Shown in pieces: positions 46,375 to 56,281 of a stretch of DNA of 64,000 nucleotides. The translations under genes were made by a program, and so were the position numbers. The notes beneath the pieces were generated by a model, which saw only the letters and a program-made list of their open reading frames with translations, was not told the DNA's origin and did not search any database. Position 1 is the first letter of the stretch, and each line of letters starts with the position of its first letter. The stretch lies in assembly GCF_041647995.1 (NCBI RefSeq), contig NZ_JARRIB010000001.1, forward strand, positions 496,001 to 560,000, written 5' to 3'. Origin of the DNA: Pyrococcus kukulkanii (lineage in GTDB: Archaea; Methanobacteriota_B; Thermococci; Thermococcales; Thermococcaceae).

Positions 46375-46647
46375 CTACTTATTAACCTTTGCATGAATTC
46401 TCAGCTTAACATCCCTAACCACTTCCTCTTTAGATAGCTTAGGGTTCCTAGAGTATAGGTAAAGGATATCCTCCAAAATGTAGAGTAGCTTCTCCAGGAT
46501 ATCCTTGCCATGATTCCAAGGTGTCGCATACCTGTACTGAAGCAACTCCGCAAGCTCGTCTACTTCAAATTCGGCCAAAGTCTCAGACATCTTGCCCTTC
46601 GCAACTACAACTTTCCTATCATCTACCATTAACATTATATCTGTCAT
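46375..46647 (-). CDS. Small conserved hypothetical protein
   Basis: 90 residues: a beta start (IMLMVDDRKVVVAKGKM) followed by helices (ETLAEFEVDELAELLQYRY, GKDILEKLLYILEDILYLY and SKEEVVRDVKLRIHAKV). No motif recognised and no membrane segment. No ribosome site is obvious, so a leaderless message is possible (TATA-like CCTATTTAAC upstream on the minus strand). It precedes the 138-residue hypothetical by 31 bp. Confidence 0.65.
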   Translation of the reverse strand: MTDIMLMVDDRKVVVAKGKMSETLAEFEVDELAELLQYRYATPWNHGKDILEKLLYILEDILYLYSRNPKLSKEEVVRDVKLRIHAKVNK

Positions 46648-46696
46648 GATGCATCATAGTTAAATAGGAATATGCAGGTAAATTAAGTTTTTGCGT

Positions 46697-47515
46697 TTAA
46701 TCTTTAATAAATTCTAAACCAAGTTCCTGGGCCAAAGACCTCGCTAATTGCCTCGTCTCGCCCCTACTACCTTTCCAATCAACGTATATTGCCTCAACTT
46801 TCTCTGCGAATCTGTTAAGAGCCTTTAGCATTACCTCTTTAGGGACAGGCTGGGCGTACTTCGGGAGTATATGGCCAAAAGCAATGTCAGTTTCCAAAGC
46901 CCTCTTGGTCTGCTTGGGAGCATAATGCCCTCCCCCTACACCAAGAGCAACCTTAAACTTCTCCTTTTGATAATTCTCCAGGACATAAATTACCGTTTCA
47001 GCAATAATCTCCCCGGCCCTATCGTTGATCCACTCTTCCTCACTTGACCCTATCTCTATGAAGAAACTTGGAACATCAAGCTCACTAGGACCGTGATGGG
47101 TAGCCTCATAACAAACTGTCCAGCCGAGATCGTTTAGCTCATTCATCTTCAGAAGAGCAAGCTTCATTGCCGTGGGCAATGCTACAGCAAAGCTCTCATC
47201 TTTTCCCCCGTACATGGCCTTGCCCCAGTTCCCGGTAATGTGAGTAGTTAATGCGGGGAGCTTCTGCTTGCTTGAATGTCTCGATGCAAAGGCTATAACC
47301 TCAGGTCTAAAGCCTAGTTGCTTCTCAATTTCCCTGTCAAGGTAGTCATAATATATCATTTCATCATTCGTCGTTAGTATAATTATGTCCCCCTTCTTGT
47401 ATATCGGATTACCGTTAAAAGAACCTTCAACCTCCTTAAATCCGAAATTCTCGATTAGCTTTTCCTTTATATTCATAGAAGCCTTGTCGATTTTAGTCGT
47501 CATTATCACTTTCAT
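46697..47515 (-). CDS. dtdA: D-aminoacyl-tRNA deacylase (DTD2, archaeal/plant type)
   Basis: 272 residues. Removes D-amino acids from mischarged tRNAs. Family motifs: [24 protein letters not shown] near 76-99, [31 protein letters not shown] near 132-162, and [19 protein letters not shown] near 195-213. The conserved His and Gly residues of these motifs are all present. Start ATG 47515 after GGGTGGGTTC. It is divergently arranged with the membrane-anchored hypothetical at 47.6 kb. Confidence 0.95.
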   Translation of the reverse strand: MKVIMTTKIDKASMNIKEKLIENFGFKEVEGSFNGNPIYKKGDIIILTTNDEMIYYDYLDREIEKQLGFRPEVIAFASRHSSKQKLPALTTHITGNWGKAMYGGKDESFAVALPTAMKLALLKMNELNDLGWTVCYEATHHGPSELDVPSFFIEIGSSEEEWINDRAGEIIAETVIYVLENYQKEKFKVALGVGGGHYAPKQTKRALETDIAFGHILPKYAQPVPKEVMLKALNRFAEKVEAIYVDWKGSRGETRQLARSLAQELGLEFIKD

Positions 47516-47624
47516 TAGAACCCACCCTTTTCCCCTCCCTCCAACTGCTTAAATATATATTTCTAGCCTCTAAACGACCGCTAGATCGAAAGATTTTTAT
47601 TGCTCACGTGTTATCTTTCTAACC

Positions 47625-48209
47625 ATGAGAGTTAAGGTATTTATCTTGATTTTTGTAGTAATAAGTATAGTGATACTTGGAGGTATCGCGATAATAAACG
47701 CGACGGAGGTTCGCTACGAATACAATCTTGGCCAAGAAAGCTACACGCCTGTGCTATTTCAAAAGCCCCAAAACAGGACTTACATTTGGATAGTCGCTGA
47801 AGAACCCCTAAAAACCAGGCTAGAGGACTTAATGAAGGAAAAGTTTCCAGATGCAGAGTTTCTAGAAAATGCCACTTCCAAAGTCAACGGATCTATAATA
47901 ATAGCCTACTTCCCCAGGGTCGAGGCAAATTTTACACTGCTGAAGAAGATAGTCAGGGTTGATGGGGTAATTTACTACTCAGCTAATGGGAACGCTAAAC
48001 CTATGATCAAGTTCATGAGGGAGTACAAGAAAAACGTGTGCAAGAACATGATTAAGGTGAAGGAGTATTATGAGAAAGAGTTGCAAGAGTCTGGAACCCT
48101 TCATCTTGTGTGCTTAGACTTGACCATTAGGGTCGGAAAGTTAGCCAACGTTGACCCATTAGATAAAGTCACGGAGAGGATACGGGCAGACCTGAAAGAC
48201 TTCCCTTAG
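47625..48209 (+). CDS. Membrane-anchored hypothetical protein
   Basis: 194 residues with one N-terminal helix (VFILIFVVISIVILGGIAIIN) and an outside domain beginning RYEYNLGQESYTPVLFQKPQ. The domain has YIWIVAEEPLKTRLEDLMKEKF and VNGSIIIAYFPRVEANFTLLKK, and ends with a helix-rich part having two cysteines. No family recognised. It stands alone, with a TATA-like TTTTTATTG about 30 bp before the ATG and no ribosome site, so it is probably leaderless. Confidence 0.7.
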   Translation: MRVKVFILIFVVISIVILGGIAIINATEVRYEYNLGQESYTPVLFQKPQNRTYIWIVAEEPLKTRLEDLMKEKFPDAEFLENATSKVNGSIIIAYFPRVEANFTLLKKIVRVDGVIYYSANGNAKPMIKFMREYKKNVCKNMIKVKEYYEKELQESGTLHLVCLDLTIRVGKLANVDPLDKVTERIRADLKDFP

Positions 48210-48240
48210 ACTTATTAATTCTTTCGTTCTATAACCTCCG

Positions 48241-48939
48241 ATGCCCAGGGAAAAGGTGGTTAGGGTCTGGGACGAGAGGGAAGTAATTTACACTCCGAAA
48301 AGGTGGAAGATTCTATGGAAGAAAAGGGAGAAGGCCCTTAAGATAATGGAGTTATTGAAGGATTTTGATCCCCACGTTTACGGTAGTGTTGCAAGGGGAG
48401 ACGTTAGAAAGGACAGCGATATAGATATCGTCATTCCCTACCGGGTGCCAAGCTACATGATAGAGCTGGCCTTGGGTGATCTAATCCAGAGGAGAAGGAT
48501 AGTGATGGCTACTCCATGGCACTTAATTAAGGGACATATAGAGATAGATGAAGAGACAACGATCACATTTTTTCTAGTAGATCCAACCGACAGAGAGCTC
48601 GAATTTTACAAGTGGGGAGGAATGCTGGATTTGTGGGGAGTGAAGACCAAGCAGAGAGTTCCTGGGGTAAACAAAAAGCTGATTTTGATAATTCCCACGG
48701 AAAAGGGCCATATAGAAAGGGAGGTAGTAGGGAGGGAGCCCGAGGTCGCTAAAATCCTTGGGGTTAGCATAGATATCGTGGAAGAGAGGGTTAAGGTTCT
48801 CACGAGAAGGGACAGAATAGGAAGAACTGGAATATATTTAGATGAAGAAGTCCCAGACTGGAAGAGCTTTGAAGAGTTCTTAAAGGAGCTTGCGGACAGA
48901 GATCCCAACATAAGAAGGAGGGTTAGGGAGAGCCTATGA
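48241..48939 (+). CDS. Nucleotidyltransferase-domain protein
   Basis: 232 residues. The pol-beta-type motif GSVARGDVRKDSDIDIVI near 54-71 supplies GS and the D-x-D metal ligands. The rest (FFLVDPTDRELEFYKWGG, then QRVPGVNKKLILIIPTEKG, and VVGREPEVAKILGVSIDIVEERV) is conserved in an archaeal group annotated only as DNA polymerase beta-like. The C-terminal half resembles a small helix-turn-helix. Whether it modifies RNA, protein or a small molecule is unknown. No ribosome site precedes ATG 48241, so probably leaderless; tRNA-Pro follows by 40 bp. Confidence 0.85.
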   Translation: MPREKVVRVWDEREVIYTPKRWKILWKKREKALKIMELLKDFDPHVYGSVARGDVRKDSDIDIVIPYRVPSYMIELALGDLIQRRRIVMATPWHLIKGHIEIDEETTITFFLVDPTDRELEFYKWGGMLDLWGVKTKQRVPGVNKKLILIIPTEKGHIEREVVGREPEVAKILGVSIDIVEERVKVLTRRDRIGRTGIYLDEEVPDWKSFEEFLKELADRDPNIRRRVRESL

Positions 48940-48979
48940 GAAAAGTTTATAATCCTAATGGAAAAGGTTTCTCCCGACT

Positions 48980-49057
48980 GGGGCCGTAGGGTAGCTTGGC
49001 CCATCCTGCGGGCTTCGGGAGCCCGTGACCCGGGTTCAAATCCCGGCGGCCCCACCA
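48980..49057 (+). tRNA. tRNA-Pro(CGG)
   Basis: Acceptor GGGGCCG (48980-48986) pairs CGGCCCC (49047-49053). The anticodon stem CGGGC/GCCCG encloses TTCGGGA with anticodon CGG. The T arm has GGGTTCAAATCCC, the discriminator A is at 49054 and CCA is encoded. The TATA element AAGTTTATAATCC lies about 30 bp upstream. Confidence 0.97.
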
Positions 49058-49252
49058 GAATAGTTCTTCGGGAGGCTTATCCTCGGATCCCGGGCTCTCC
49101 CCAGAGGTATAATGGTACATAATAACGATGCAATTATAATATAATGTCAGGAAACAGAAAAGGAGACCCTTCTATTAAAGGAGAATACTCTCCTCTCAAT
49201 AGACTCGAGGCCAAGTATAAGATGTCATGGCAGAAATTCTACTATTACTAAC

Positions 49253-49393
49253 ATGGGTAAACTAATAAAGAGGGGCTACGATCCCAGGAAAATTTTTGGA
49301 AGATCCTGCAGATATCTCCATCCCGAAGTAATATTAAGGAGGGTTGCAAGAGAAAATATACTTGAAGAAATTGAAAGGAGAGAGTTGGAATGA
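49253..49393 (+). CDS. Small coupled ORF after tRNA-Pro
   Basis: 46 codons: MGKLIKRGYDPRKIFGRSCR, YLHPEVILRRVARENILEEI and ERRELE. Basic in the first half, helical and charged in the second. It ends in an ATGA overlap with the next gene, which argues that it is translated. Upstream to the tRNA (49058-49252) I see no gene, only AT-rich sequence with a short coding-like piece in another frame (EYSPLNRLEAKYKMSWQKFYYY). It may be the tail of a longer gene that was truncated, or a real small basic protein. Confidence 0.4.
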   Translation: MGKLIKRGYDPRKIFGRSCRYLHPEVILRRVARENILEEIERRELE

Positions 49394-49956
49394 GACTTAT
49401 CTACGAAGAATTTAGTCAAACCCTCTACTATGGGATGCGTGGAGACTTTACTTACTACTACATACTCGACACCGACCACTCATTGTTCGTAGTGCTCGAG
49501 GTATCTGACATTGAAGGAGACATTACGTGCTCGGCCATTGCAACAAAGTTAAGGAAGGAAGATGCAGAAAAGCTGTATGAGCTTGCCAAAAACTTGCCAA
49601 GGTCAATTTTAGTGGATTTTGACATTGCGATAAACCTCAGAGATCCGGACGTTATACTTGAAGTTATAGATACCTGGGAAGAACATGAAAAGGAGCTCAG
49701 AGAGCTGTACAACTATATAAAGGACGTTAAGGGAGAAGAAACTACTATAATCCCAGTTTTTCCATCTCCAGCCCTAGATTTGCTCCCCCTGGGTAACGAT
49801 ATTCTAGCAATAGACATAACAAACCTCTTCCTGTACAACCTTAAATCAGGAGATCTTGGTGAGAATAAGAGTGAAATCCAGAAAATTCTGGGTAGGGAAG
49901 TTAATAAGGTAGAGGAGGTAATAGAGCTACTGAGGTGTTGCGATGTACAGGATTAA
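49390..49956 (+). CDS. Hypothetical protein coupled to AMMECR1
   Basis: 188 residues, acidic, no membrane segment. Begins [20 protein letters not shown], with [20 protein letters not shown] and a mixed alpha/beta pattern. The C-terminal helix [20 protein letters not shown] ends in RCCDVQD. No motif recognised. Its end overlaps the AMMECR1 gene by 14 bp and its start overlaps the preceding small ORF, so the three are translated together. Confidence 0.7.
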   Translation: MRLIYEEFSQTLYYGMRGDFTYYYILDTDHSLFVVLEVSDIEGDITCSAIATKLRKEDAEKLYELAKNLPRSILVDFDIAINLRDPDVILEVIDTWEEHEKELRELYNYIKDVKGEETTIIPVFPSPALDLLPLGNDILAIDITNLFLYNLKSGDLGENKSEIQKILGREVNKVEEVIELLRCCDVQD

Positions 49957-50560
49957 AGATGAGTGGGGTAAATTCCTCGTCAGACTCGCTCGTAGGGCAA
50001 TAGAGGAATACCTCAAAACTGGAAGAGAGATAGAACCTCCAGAGGACACTCCACCAGAGCTGTGGGAAAAGATGGGGGTCTTCGTTACATTGAATAGGCA
50101 TGGAGTTCCCCACCAAGCAGCCCTGAGGGGATGCATAGGCTTTCCCCTACCAATATATCCCCTTGTTAAGGCCACGATAAAAGCCGCAATTTATGCAGCT
50201 GTAGATGATCCCAGGTTTCCTCCCGTGAAGTTGGAGGAGATGGACAACCTTATCGTTGAGGTCAGCGTTCTAACTCCACCAGAGCTGATAGAGGGCCCAC
50301 CCCATGAGAGGCCCAAAAAGATAAAGGTTGGAAGGGACGGCCTAATAGTGGAGAAAGGCATGTACTCCGGCCTACTATTACCTCAAGTTCCTGTGGAATG
50401 GGGCTGGGATGAGGAGGAGTTCCTAGCCGAAACGTGCTGGAAGGCAGGACTGCCCCCAGACTGCTGGCTCGATCCAGACACAAAGGTGTATAAGTTCACA
50501 GCAGAGATATTTGAAGAGGAATTCCCAAGAGGGCCAATAAGGAGGAAGCCTCTTGTCTAG
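49943..50560 (+). CDS. AMMECR1-domain protein
   Basis: 205 residues of the conserved AMMECR1 family, with the signature [15 protein letters not shown] near 52-66. It also has [26 protein letters not shown] near 90-115, [32 protein letters not shown] and [11 protein letters not shown]. The molecular role is not settled; in archaea it occurs near MEMO and radical SAM genes and is suspected to take part in RNA or small-molecule chemistry. Neither of those partners is adjacent here. The site GAGGTG lies in the previous gene. Confidence 0.93.
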   Translation: MYRIKDEWGKFLVRLARRAIEEYLKTGREIEPPEDTPPELWEKMGVFVTLNRHGVPHQAALRGCIGFPLPIYPLVKATIKAAIYAAVDDPRFPPVKLEEMDNLIVEVSVLTPPELIEGPPHERPKKIKVGRDGLIVEKGMYSGLLLPQVPVEWGWDEEEFLAETCWKAGLPPDCWLDPDTKVYKFTAEIFEEEFPRGPIRRKPLV

Positions 50561-51011
50561 GGCCTACATCTCCATTGGATGCTTTATAGCTCAAGCCCTT
50601 ATTACCTCAGCTTTTTGTGGTCTCCCCGCTGTAATGTTCTCCGCAATTATTCCAGATGCTCTCCAACTTAGTTTGCTTCTTCCATTCCTAGTTCTAGGAT
50701 ATTTCTCACTCGGAGCGATATCCCTATACTACCTCCAGACGCCTGAACCTAAAAAGGGCAGGCTTTTCGGTTATGCGTACTTTTCCCTTGGTCTAGTGGG
50801 TTCTATAGTGGTAGTAGCCAAAGTAAAGTATCCAGAGACACCTTTACTTCCAATAGTGTTCACTACGTGGGCCTTGATTTCCCTTATTGGGGTGATGTCC
50901 CTTAGGAGCACCGAGAGAATTCCAAAAATAATTGCCGTGCTGGCTATAACTTTCCTAATGATACCAGCATTCATTTGTGCATTAACGACCCAGTGGGTAG
51001 CCGTTGAATAA
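50553..51011 (+). CDS. Small multi-pass membrane protein
   Basis: 152 residues, four or five hydrophobic helices ([86 protein letters not shown]). No family recognised. It begins at TTG 50553, seven bases after GGAGG, in an 8-bp overlap with AMMECR1, so translation is probably coupled. Function unknown. Confidence 0.65.
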   Translation: MSRAYISIGCFIAQALITSAFCGLPAVMFSAIIPDALQLSLLLPFLVLGYFSLGAISLYYLQTPEPKKGRLFGYAYFSLGLVGSIVVVAKVKYPETPLLPIVFTTWALISLIGVMSLRSTERIPKIIAVLAITFLMIPAFICALTTQWVAVE

Positions 51012-51044
51012 TTTTACCTCAAAAGAAGAGTATAAAAATAATTG

Positions 51045-51878
51045 TCAAAAAGCCTCGACGATTTCTAAGCTAACATCAAAGTTCTTGACTGAATGAGTCA
51101 GGTAGCCAAGGCTTATAACATCGATATCAAGCTTAGCGTACTCCTCAATATTTTCGGGTGTTATTCCACCAGAAACCTCTATCTTAATCCTATCTCTCAG
51201 CCCTCTTCTCTTCAACTCTTCAATTACCTTCTCTATTTCCTGGGGTTTCATGTTGTCAAGCATTACAATGTCAGCTCCTAGCTCTGCCGCTCTAACCGCA
51301 TCGTTTAAGCTCTCGACCTCTACCTCAACTATTTTGTAAACGCTGAAGGATTTGGCTCTCTTTATAGCCTCGTCAAGTGGAACTAAGGCCAGATGGTTAT
51401 CCTTTATTAGTATCGCATCACTAAGAGAAAACCTGTGAGGTTCTCCTCCCCCAATCATTATTGCCTTCTTATCCAAAGGCCTAAGAAGACTTTTTCTAGT
51501 TCCAGCGACTTTTACCTTGGGGTTGACCTTTCTTACTTTCTCAACCAACCTCCTAGTTTCAGTGGCTATTCCACTCATCCTACCCATTATATTGAGGGCC
51601 GTCCTCTCAACCAGAAGTATGGCCCTAGCATTGCCCTCAAGTTCTAGGATCACATCCCCTTCCTTTACTTCTTCACCATCCTTCCTCTTCACAGAAACCT
51701 TAACACCGAAGTACTCAAACAGAGCTTTGGCCTCCTCGACGCCAGCTATAGTCCCAGCTTGTTTTGCAATAATTACTGCCTTAGCACTCATATTCTCTGG
51801 AATTACTGCTTCACTTGTAACATCACCATAAGGAGCATCTTCCTCAAGGAATTTCAGGAGGTACGAGAGAGGGATCAT
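51045..51878 (-). CDS. nadC: Nicotinate-nucleotide pyrophosphorylase (carboxylating)
   Basis: 277 residues. Converts quinolinate and PRPP to nicotinate mononucleotide, the third step of de novo NAD synthesis. Markers are EDAPYGDVTSEAV near 13-25, ERTALNIMGRMSGIAT near 93-108, VAGTRKSLLRPLDKKA near 125-140 and GGGEPHRFSLSDAILIKDNH near 144-163, followed by EVEVESL, VMLDNM and IEVSGGI. Start ATG 51878 after GGGTGATATC. Third gene of nadB-nadA-nadC, 78 bp after nadA. Confidence 0.97.
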   Translation of the reverse strand: MIPLSYLLKFLEEDAPYGDVTSEAVIPENMSAKAVIIAKQAGTIAGVEEAKALFEYFGVKVSVKRKDGEEVKEGDVILELEGNARAILLVERTALNIMGRMSGIATETRRLVEKVRKVNPKVKVAGTRKSLLRPLDKKAIMIGGGEPHRFSLSDAILIKDNHLALVPLDEAIKRAKSFSVYKIVEVEVESLNDAVRAAELGADIVMLDNMKPQEIEKVIEELKRRGLRDRIKIEVSGGITPENIEEYAKLDIDVISLGYLTHSVKNFDVSLEIVEAF

Positions 51879-51955
51879 GATATCACCCAGTGTTTGGCTC
51901 TAGTAGGGAAGCTTATCACATTTTTCATTATTTAAAAAGTTGAAGTCTCAGGGAG

Positions 51956-52864
51956 TTAACTCATCTCAAGCATCCTCTCTATGGCCCTTCTTGCCTTTTC
52001 AGCTATATCCTCTGGAACAGTGACTTCGAACTTCATGTCCCTCAATGACTCGTAAACGTGCCTTAGGGTTATCGCCTTCATCCCGATGCAGACCGCATCT
52101 GTCCTGGCAGGATAGAACTTCTTCTCCGGATAAAGCTTCTTCAGCCTATAGACCATCTCCCTCTCGGTAAAGACGACCCACTCGTCATGCTCACAGGCCC
52201 TCTTTATCATCCCACCTGTTGAGACTATTATGTCGGCCCTCTCCTGAACTTCCGGGGTGCACTCGGGATGAACCATCAGCTTGGCATTCGGATGAAGTTT
52301 CTTGGCCCTCTCGACGTCTTTAACGGTAAACTTTTGGTGAACGTAGCAGTGGCCATTCGGAGGAACTGGTATGATCTTCTTACCCGTAACCTTGGCGACG
52401 TAGTGGGCCAAGTTTTTATCGGGCCCAAATATAACAACGTCAGAATCTAGCTTGCTCACTATCTCCACCGCGTTAGCTGAGGTAACTGTAACGTCGGCGT
52501 AAGCTTTAGCCTCGGCGGTACTGTTAACGTACAAAACTACCGGGGCGTTGGGATACTTCTCTTTAGCCTCAAGTATGTGCCTAACCTTAAGCATGTTTGC
52601 CATCGCACATGTTGCCTTTCTAGTTGGAATCAGAACCGTCTTGTCTGGATTCAGTATCTTCGCGGTTTCCGCCATAAAGTCTACCCCGGCAAACACTATT
52701 ACATCAGCATTAACCTTTGTTGCTTTCCTTGCCAGTTCCAAGCTGTCCCCGACGAAGTCCGCAACATCCTGCACTTCAGGCAGCTGATAGTTGTGAGCAA
52801 GAATTACGGCGTTTCTCTCCCTTTTTAACCTCTCAACTTCTTCCATTAGCTCCTTCAGGTTCAT
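51956..52864 (-). CDS. nadA: Quinolinate synthase
   Basis: 302 residues from ATG 52864 (site GGTGAG; the frame to 52897 is not needed). [4Fe-4S] dehydratase joining iminoaspartate with dihydroxyacetone phosphate. Markers: [21 protein letters not shown] near 22-42, ATCAMANML near 85 (first cluster Cys), [24 protein letters not shown] near 200 (second Cys) and [16 protein letters not shown] near 255 (third Cys). It lies 62 bp after nadB. Confidence 0.97.
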   Translation of the reverse strand: MNLKELMEEVERLKRERNAVILAHNYQLPEVQDVADFVGDSLELARKATKVNADVIVFAGVDFMAETAKILNPDKTVLIPTRKATCAMANMLKVRHILEAKEKYPNAPVVLYVNSTAEAKAYADVTVTSANAVEIVSKLDSDVVIFGPDKNLAHYVAKVTGKKIIPVPPNGHCYVHQKFTVKDVERAKKLHPNAKLMVHPECTPEVQERADIIVSTGGMIKRACEHDEWVVFTEREMVYRLKKLYPEKKFYPARTDAVCIGMKAITLRHVYESLRDMKFEVTVPEDIAEKARRAIERMLEMS

Positions 52865-52925
52865 AAACTCACCGAAGTTAATGTCAATGTCCCACATTAA
52901 AACCTTGCTGGCAATTCATGAACAA

Positions 52926-54320
52926 TTATAAGGAACACTCATTTTCGAAGTAAAAGCTTGGTCTCCTGAACTCTTCCCTCATCATGGGGTGGTCTCTTCT
53001 GTAATGGGCCCCTCTACTCTCCTCTCTTTTTAAGGCACACTTTAGAACTGCTCTAGCAAGCAACTTCAGTCTAGGATCAGCCTCAATGCTCTCAAGCTTC
53101 TTAAGACCTTCCCTTAAGCTATCAGAATCCCTAACTATCCCAGCATGATCCCACATCAAGGCCCTTAAGGAATCAATATCCCCGAGCTCATAACCCCTGT
53201 AGGGAGCATCACTTACCTCCCTTGTGGGTCTCTCCCTCAATATAGTCCTAGCAACTTCCAGTCCAGAAACTATGCACTCCAGAAGGGAGTTGCTAGCAAG
53301 TCTATTGGCTCCGTGAAAACCATTACACGCAGCTTCTCCTATAGCGTACAGACCTCTTATCCTCGTCCTGTAAAATATGTCGACGCTTATTCCACCCATT
53401 GTGTAGTGGGCAACTGGTGTTATGGGAATTGGATCTTTCTTGGGGTCTATACCCTCCTTTCTTAAAAATGAATATATGTAGGGGAACCTCTCCTTAAAGT
53501 CATCTATTCCCGTTGCGTCCAAGAAAACACCCTTACCTTCAAGCATTTTTAAGTAGATTGCCCTTGCAACTATGTCCCTAGTTTCAAGTTCATTAACAAA
53601 CCTCTCGCCGTCACCGGTTACAAGCTTAGCTCCAGCTCCTCTCACGGCCTCGCTTATTAGATAAGTCCTCCTCCCAACGAAGCCTGTTGGATGGAACTGC
53701 ACAAACTCAACATCCCTCAGAGGGATGCCTTTCATCGCAACATCGCCTATCAGAAGACCCAGATTAGATTGAACTCCAGCAGTGAATCTATAGAGACCCG
53801 AAAATCCACCAGTTGCTATGACGACTGCATCAAACTTCAGCAACTCTCCTTCAACAAACACTCCTGCCACTTTCTTATTTCTAATTCCCACTTCCTCAGC
53901 AAACTTCCTCACAAAGTTCACACCCAGCTCCTTAGCGTGCTTTTCAAGAACCGGGATTATGTGCTTTCCGGTCTCGCTTTTTATCGTAAACACTCTGGGG
54001 TAGGAATGTCCTCCCTCAAGTTCATTCCCTGTAAACGTAACTCCAAGGGAAGTTAGAAAGTCATGAGCCTCAGGAGCCTTAGAGATAACACTCCAGACTG
54101 CAACTTCATCATTCAAATACTTGCCCGCCCTTATAGTATCGAGGACGTGGGAATACGGAGAATCGCCTTCGAGTATCGGAAAGGCTATTCCAGCCTGAGC
54201 TAAATAGGAATTTGAATCCTTTGATTTTGGGCCTACAACTGTTACATCAAGGCCTCTCCTCGCCAAGGATATTGAAGCAGTTAATCCAGCCAAACCCCCG
54301 CCGATTACAGCGACTTTCAT
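52926..54320 (-). CDS. nadB: L-aspartate oxidase
   Basis: 464 residues from ATG 54320. FAD enzyme oxidising L-aspartate to iminoaspartate for NadA. Markers: VAVIGGGLAGLTASISLARRG at the N terminus, SNSYLAQAGIAF near 43, VQFHPTG near 212, SEAVRGAGAKL near 230, PVAHYTMGG near 320 and RLASNSLLECIVSG near 360. The C-terminal helical domain keeps REESRGAHYRRDHP. GGAGG sits immediately before the ATG (an unusually short distance), and a TATA-like TTGTATAAG is about 35 bp upstream. Heads the nad operon. Confidence 0.95.
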   Translation of the reverse strand: MKVAVIGGGLAGLTASISLARRGLDVTVVGPKSKDSNSYLAQAGIAFPILEGDSPYSHVLDTIRAGKYLNDEVAVWSVISKAPEAHDFLTSLGVTFTGNELEGGHSYPRVFTIKSETGKHIIPVLEKHAKELGVNFVRKFAEEVGIRNKKVAGVFVEGELLKFDAVVIATGGFSGLYRFTAGVQSNLGLLIGDVAMKGIPLRDVEFVQFHPTGFVGRRTYLISEAVRGAGAKLVTGDGERFVNELETRDIVARAIYLKMLEGKGVFLDATGIDDFKERFPYIYSFLRKEGIDPKKDPIPITPVAHYTMGGISVDIFYRTRIRGLYAIGEAACNGFHGANRLASNSLLECIVSGLEVARTILRERPTREVSDAPYRGYELGDIDSLRALMWDHAGIVRDSDSLREGLKKLESIEADPRLKLLARAVLKCALKREESRGAHYRRDHPMMREEFRRPSFYFENECSL

Positions 54321-54497
54321 CCTCCGTCCCAAATAGAAGTTTGAATGGGGCTTATACAACTTTCGTCATCCCAGGAGCCCTTAGAAGCCCTACTCTAAAG
54401 AACATTGAAGTGCCCATTTATGGATATATAACAAAAATCTCCAAGAGAATTTGTTAAATATAAATTTAGGAAAGTTTGAAAGAATTAAGAAGAGGCC

Positions 54498-56141
54498 TCA
54501 GAACTCAGACTCTGTCTCGGTTCCTGACTCTCCGCCCTTCTCTCCTTCCTTCTCCTTCTCGAGTTTCTGGGCAGCAATGACATCATCGATTCTGAGGATC
54601 ATTATCGCTGCCTCGCTGGCGCTCTTGATTGCCTGCTTCTTGACTCTCACTGGCTCAATGACACCCCTCTCCATCATGTCTGCTGGCTCGCCCTCGTAGA
54701 CGTCAATTCCGATGGTTGGTCCCTTCTCCTTGTGTGCTGCAATGACCTTCACGAGGGTCTCGATTGGGTCAAGACCAGCGTTCTCTGCGAGAGTCCTTGG
54801 TATGACCTTGAGAGCCTCAGCGAATGCCTCAATTGCAAGCTGCTCCTTGCCACCGACTTCCTTAGCGTACTCATCGAGCTTAATGCTGAGCTCGATCTCA
54901 GCTGCACCTCCACCGGCAATGATCTTGCCGTCCTCGAGGATGTCCTTAACGACCTTAACGGCATCCTCGAGAGCCCTCTCGACTTCGTCGACGACGTGCT
55001 CAGTTCCACCCCTGATGAGTATTGTCACAGCCTTGGGGTTCTTGCAGCCCTCGACGAAGATCATGTTCTCTCCGGCAACCTTCCTCTCCTCGACGAGCTC
55101 AGCCTCACCTAGATCCTCAGGTGTGAGATCCCTAATGTTGGTGACAATCTTAGCTCCGGTAGCCTTAGCGAGCTTCTCCATATCGCTCTTCTTTACTCTC
55201 CTGACGGCGAGGATTCCGTACTTGGCTAGGTAGTGCTGTGCAAGGTCATCAATGCCCTTCTGAACGAAGACGACGTTAGCTCCAACCTCCTTGATCTTGT
55301 CGACCATCTCCTTGAGCATCTTTTCTTCCTGCTCAAGGAAGGCCTGGAGCTGTTCTGGGCTGGTGATCCTTATCTCTGCATCGGTCTCGGTCTCCTTGAC
55401 CTCAAGAGCGTCGTTTATGAGAGCAATCTTGGCATTCTCAACCCTCTTGGGCATTCCTGGGTGGACAACCTCCTTGTCGATGACGACACCCCTGATGAGC
55501 CTGGTGTCTCTGACGCTTCCACCCTCCTTCTTCTCAAGCTTGATGTTGTCGATATCAACTTTGAACTTCCCTTCCTTCTCCTCGGCAACCAGCTTGACAG
55601 CTTCAACCGCAAGCTTAGCGAGGTACTCCCTCTCCTCTTCAGCGGCCTTACCTGTGATTGCAGTCATTGCAGCCTTAAGGAGGATCTCCTCATCGTCAGG
55701 CTTAACTTCTTTGGCTATGCTGTCAAGGATTTCCTGGGCCTTCTGGGCCGCAAGGGTGTAACCCTTGATGATTATGCTTGGGTGAATGTTCTGGTCGAGT
55801 AATTCCTCAGCCTTCCTGAGAAGCTCACCAGCGATAACAACTGCAGTTGTTGTTCCATCGCCAGCCTCCTTGTCCTGGGTCTTTGCGACCTCAACCATCA
55901 TCTTAGCAGCGGGGTGCTGGATGTCCATCTCGTCGAGTATCGTGGCACCGTCGTTGGTGATGACGATGTCTCCGAGGCTGTCGACGAGCATCTTGTCCAT
56001 ACCCTTTGGACCGAGGGTTGTCCTAACAGTCTCAGCTATTATCCTTGCAGCAAGGATGTTCATTCTCTGGGCATCTCTACCAACATACCTCTGGGTCCCT
56101 TCGGGCAAAATCAGAATTGGTTGACCTGCCAACTGGGCCAT
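54498..56141 (-). CDS. ths: Thermosome (group II chaperonin) subunit
   Basis: 547 residues. ATP-driven protein folding chamber, highly expressed and heat-induced in this group. Markers: [30 protein letters not shown] near 22-51, NDGATIL near 60, [14 protein letters not shown] near 94-107, the apical domain with the helical lid in the middle third, [10 protein letters not shown] near 405, and the C-terminal [12 protein letters not shown] in place of a Gly-Met-rich tail. Only one subunit gene is seen. The leader of about 65 nt contains GGGGGGTGG before the ATG. Confidence 0.98.
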   Translation of the reverse strand: MAQLAGQPILILPEGTQRYVGRDAQRMNILAARIIAETVRTTLGPKGMDKMLVDSLGDIVITNDGATILDEMDIQHPAAKMMVEVAKTQDKEAGDGTTTAVVIAGELLRKAEELLDQNIHPSIIIKGYTLAAQKAQEILDSIAKEVKPDDEEILLKAAMTAITGKAAEEEREYLAKLAVEAVKLVAEEKEGKFKVDIDNIKLEKKEGGSVRDTRLIRGVVIDKEVVHPGMPKRVENAKIALINDALEVKETETDAEIRITSPEQLQAFLEQEEKMLKEMVDKIKEVGANVVFVQKGIDDLAQHYLAKYGILAVRRVKKSDMEKLAKATGAKIVTNIRDLTPEDLGEAELVEERKVAGENMIFVEGCKNPKAVTILIRGGTEHVVDEVERALEDAVKVVKDILEDGKIIAGGGAAEIELSIKLDEYAKEVGGKEQLAIEAFAEALKVIPRTLAENAGLDPIETLVKVIAAHKEKGPTIGIDVYEGEPADMMERGVIEPVRVKKQAIKSASEAAIMILRIDDVIAAQKLEKEKEGEKGGESGTETESEF

Positions 56142-56228
56142 TTCTGCCCACCCCCCTTATTTTTTATTTTGATCCCTTCAGGAGTTTTAGTTACCACTTG
56201 TATCTTCCATCCATAGGTTCCTTAGTGT

Positions 56229-56244
56229 TGCTTATAAACTTTTC
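56229..56244 (-). promoter_or_regulatory. Thermosome promoter
   Basis: On the minus strand CCGAAAAGTTTATAAGCAAC gives a BRE-like purine run followed by TTTATAAG. It is about 95 bp before the start codon, so the leader should be about 65-70 nt. I looked for a Phr heat-shock operator here and did not see a convincing one. Confidence 0.6.
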
Positions 56245-56281
56245 GGTTAGAGTTGGGGAACTAGCAGGAAAAAGCTTGTGA

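Noticed and set aside
54712-55802. Several long plus-strand frames opposite the thermosome gene
   Set aside because: They arise from the strong codon bias of the highly expressed chaperonin gene; no ribosome sites, no promoter and no recognisable protein.
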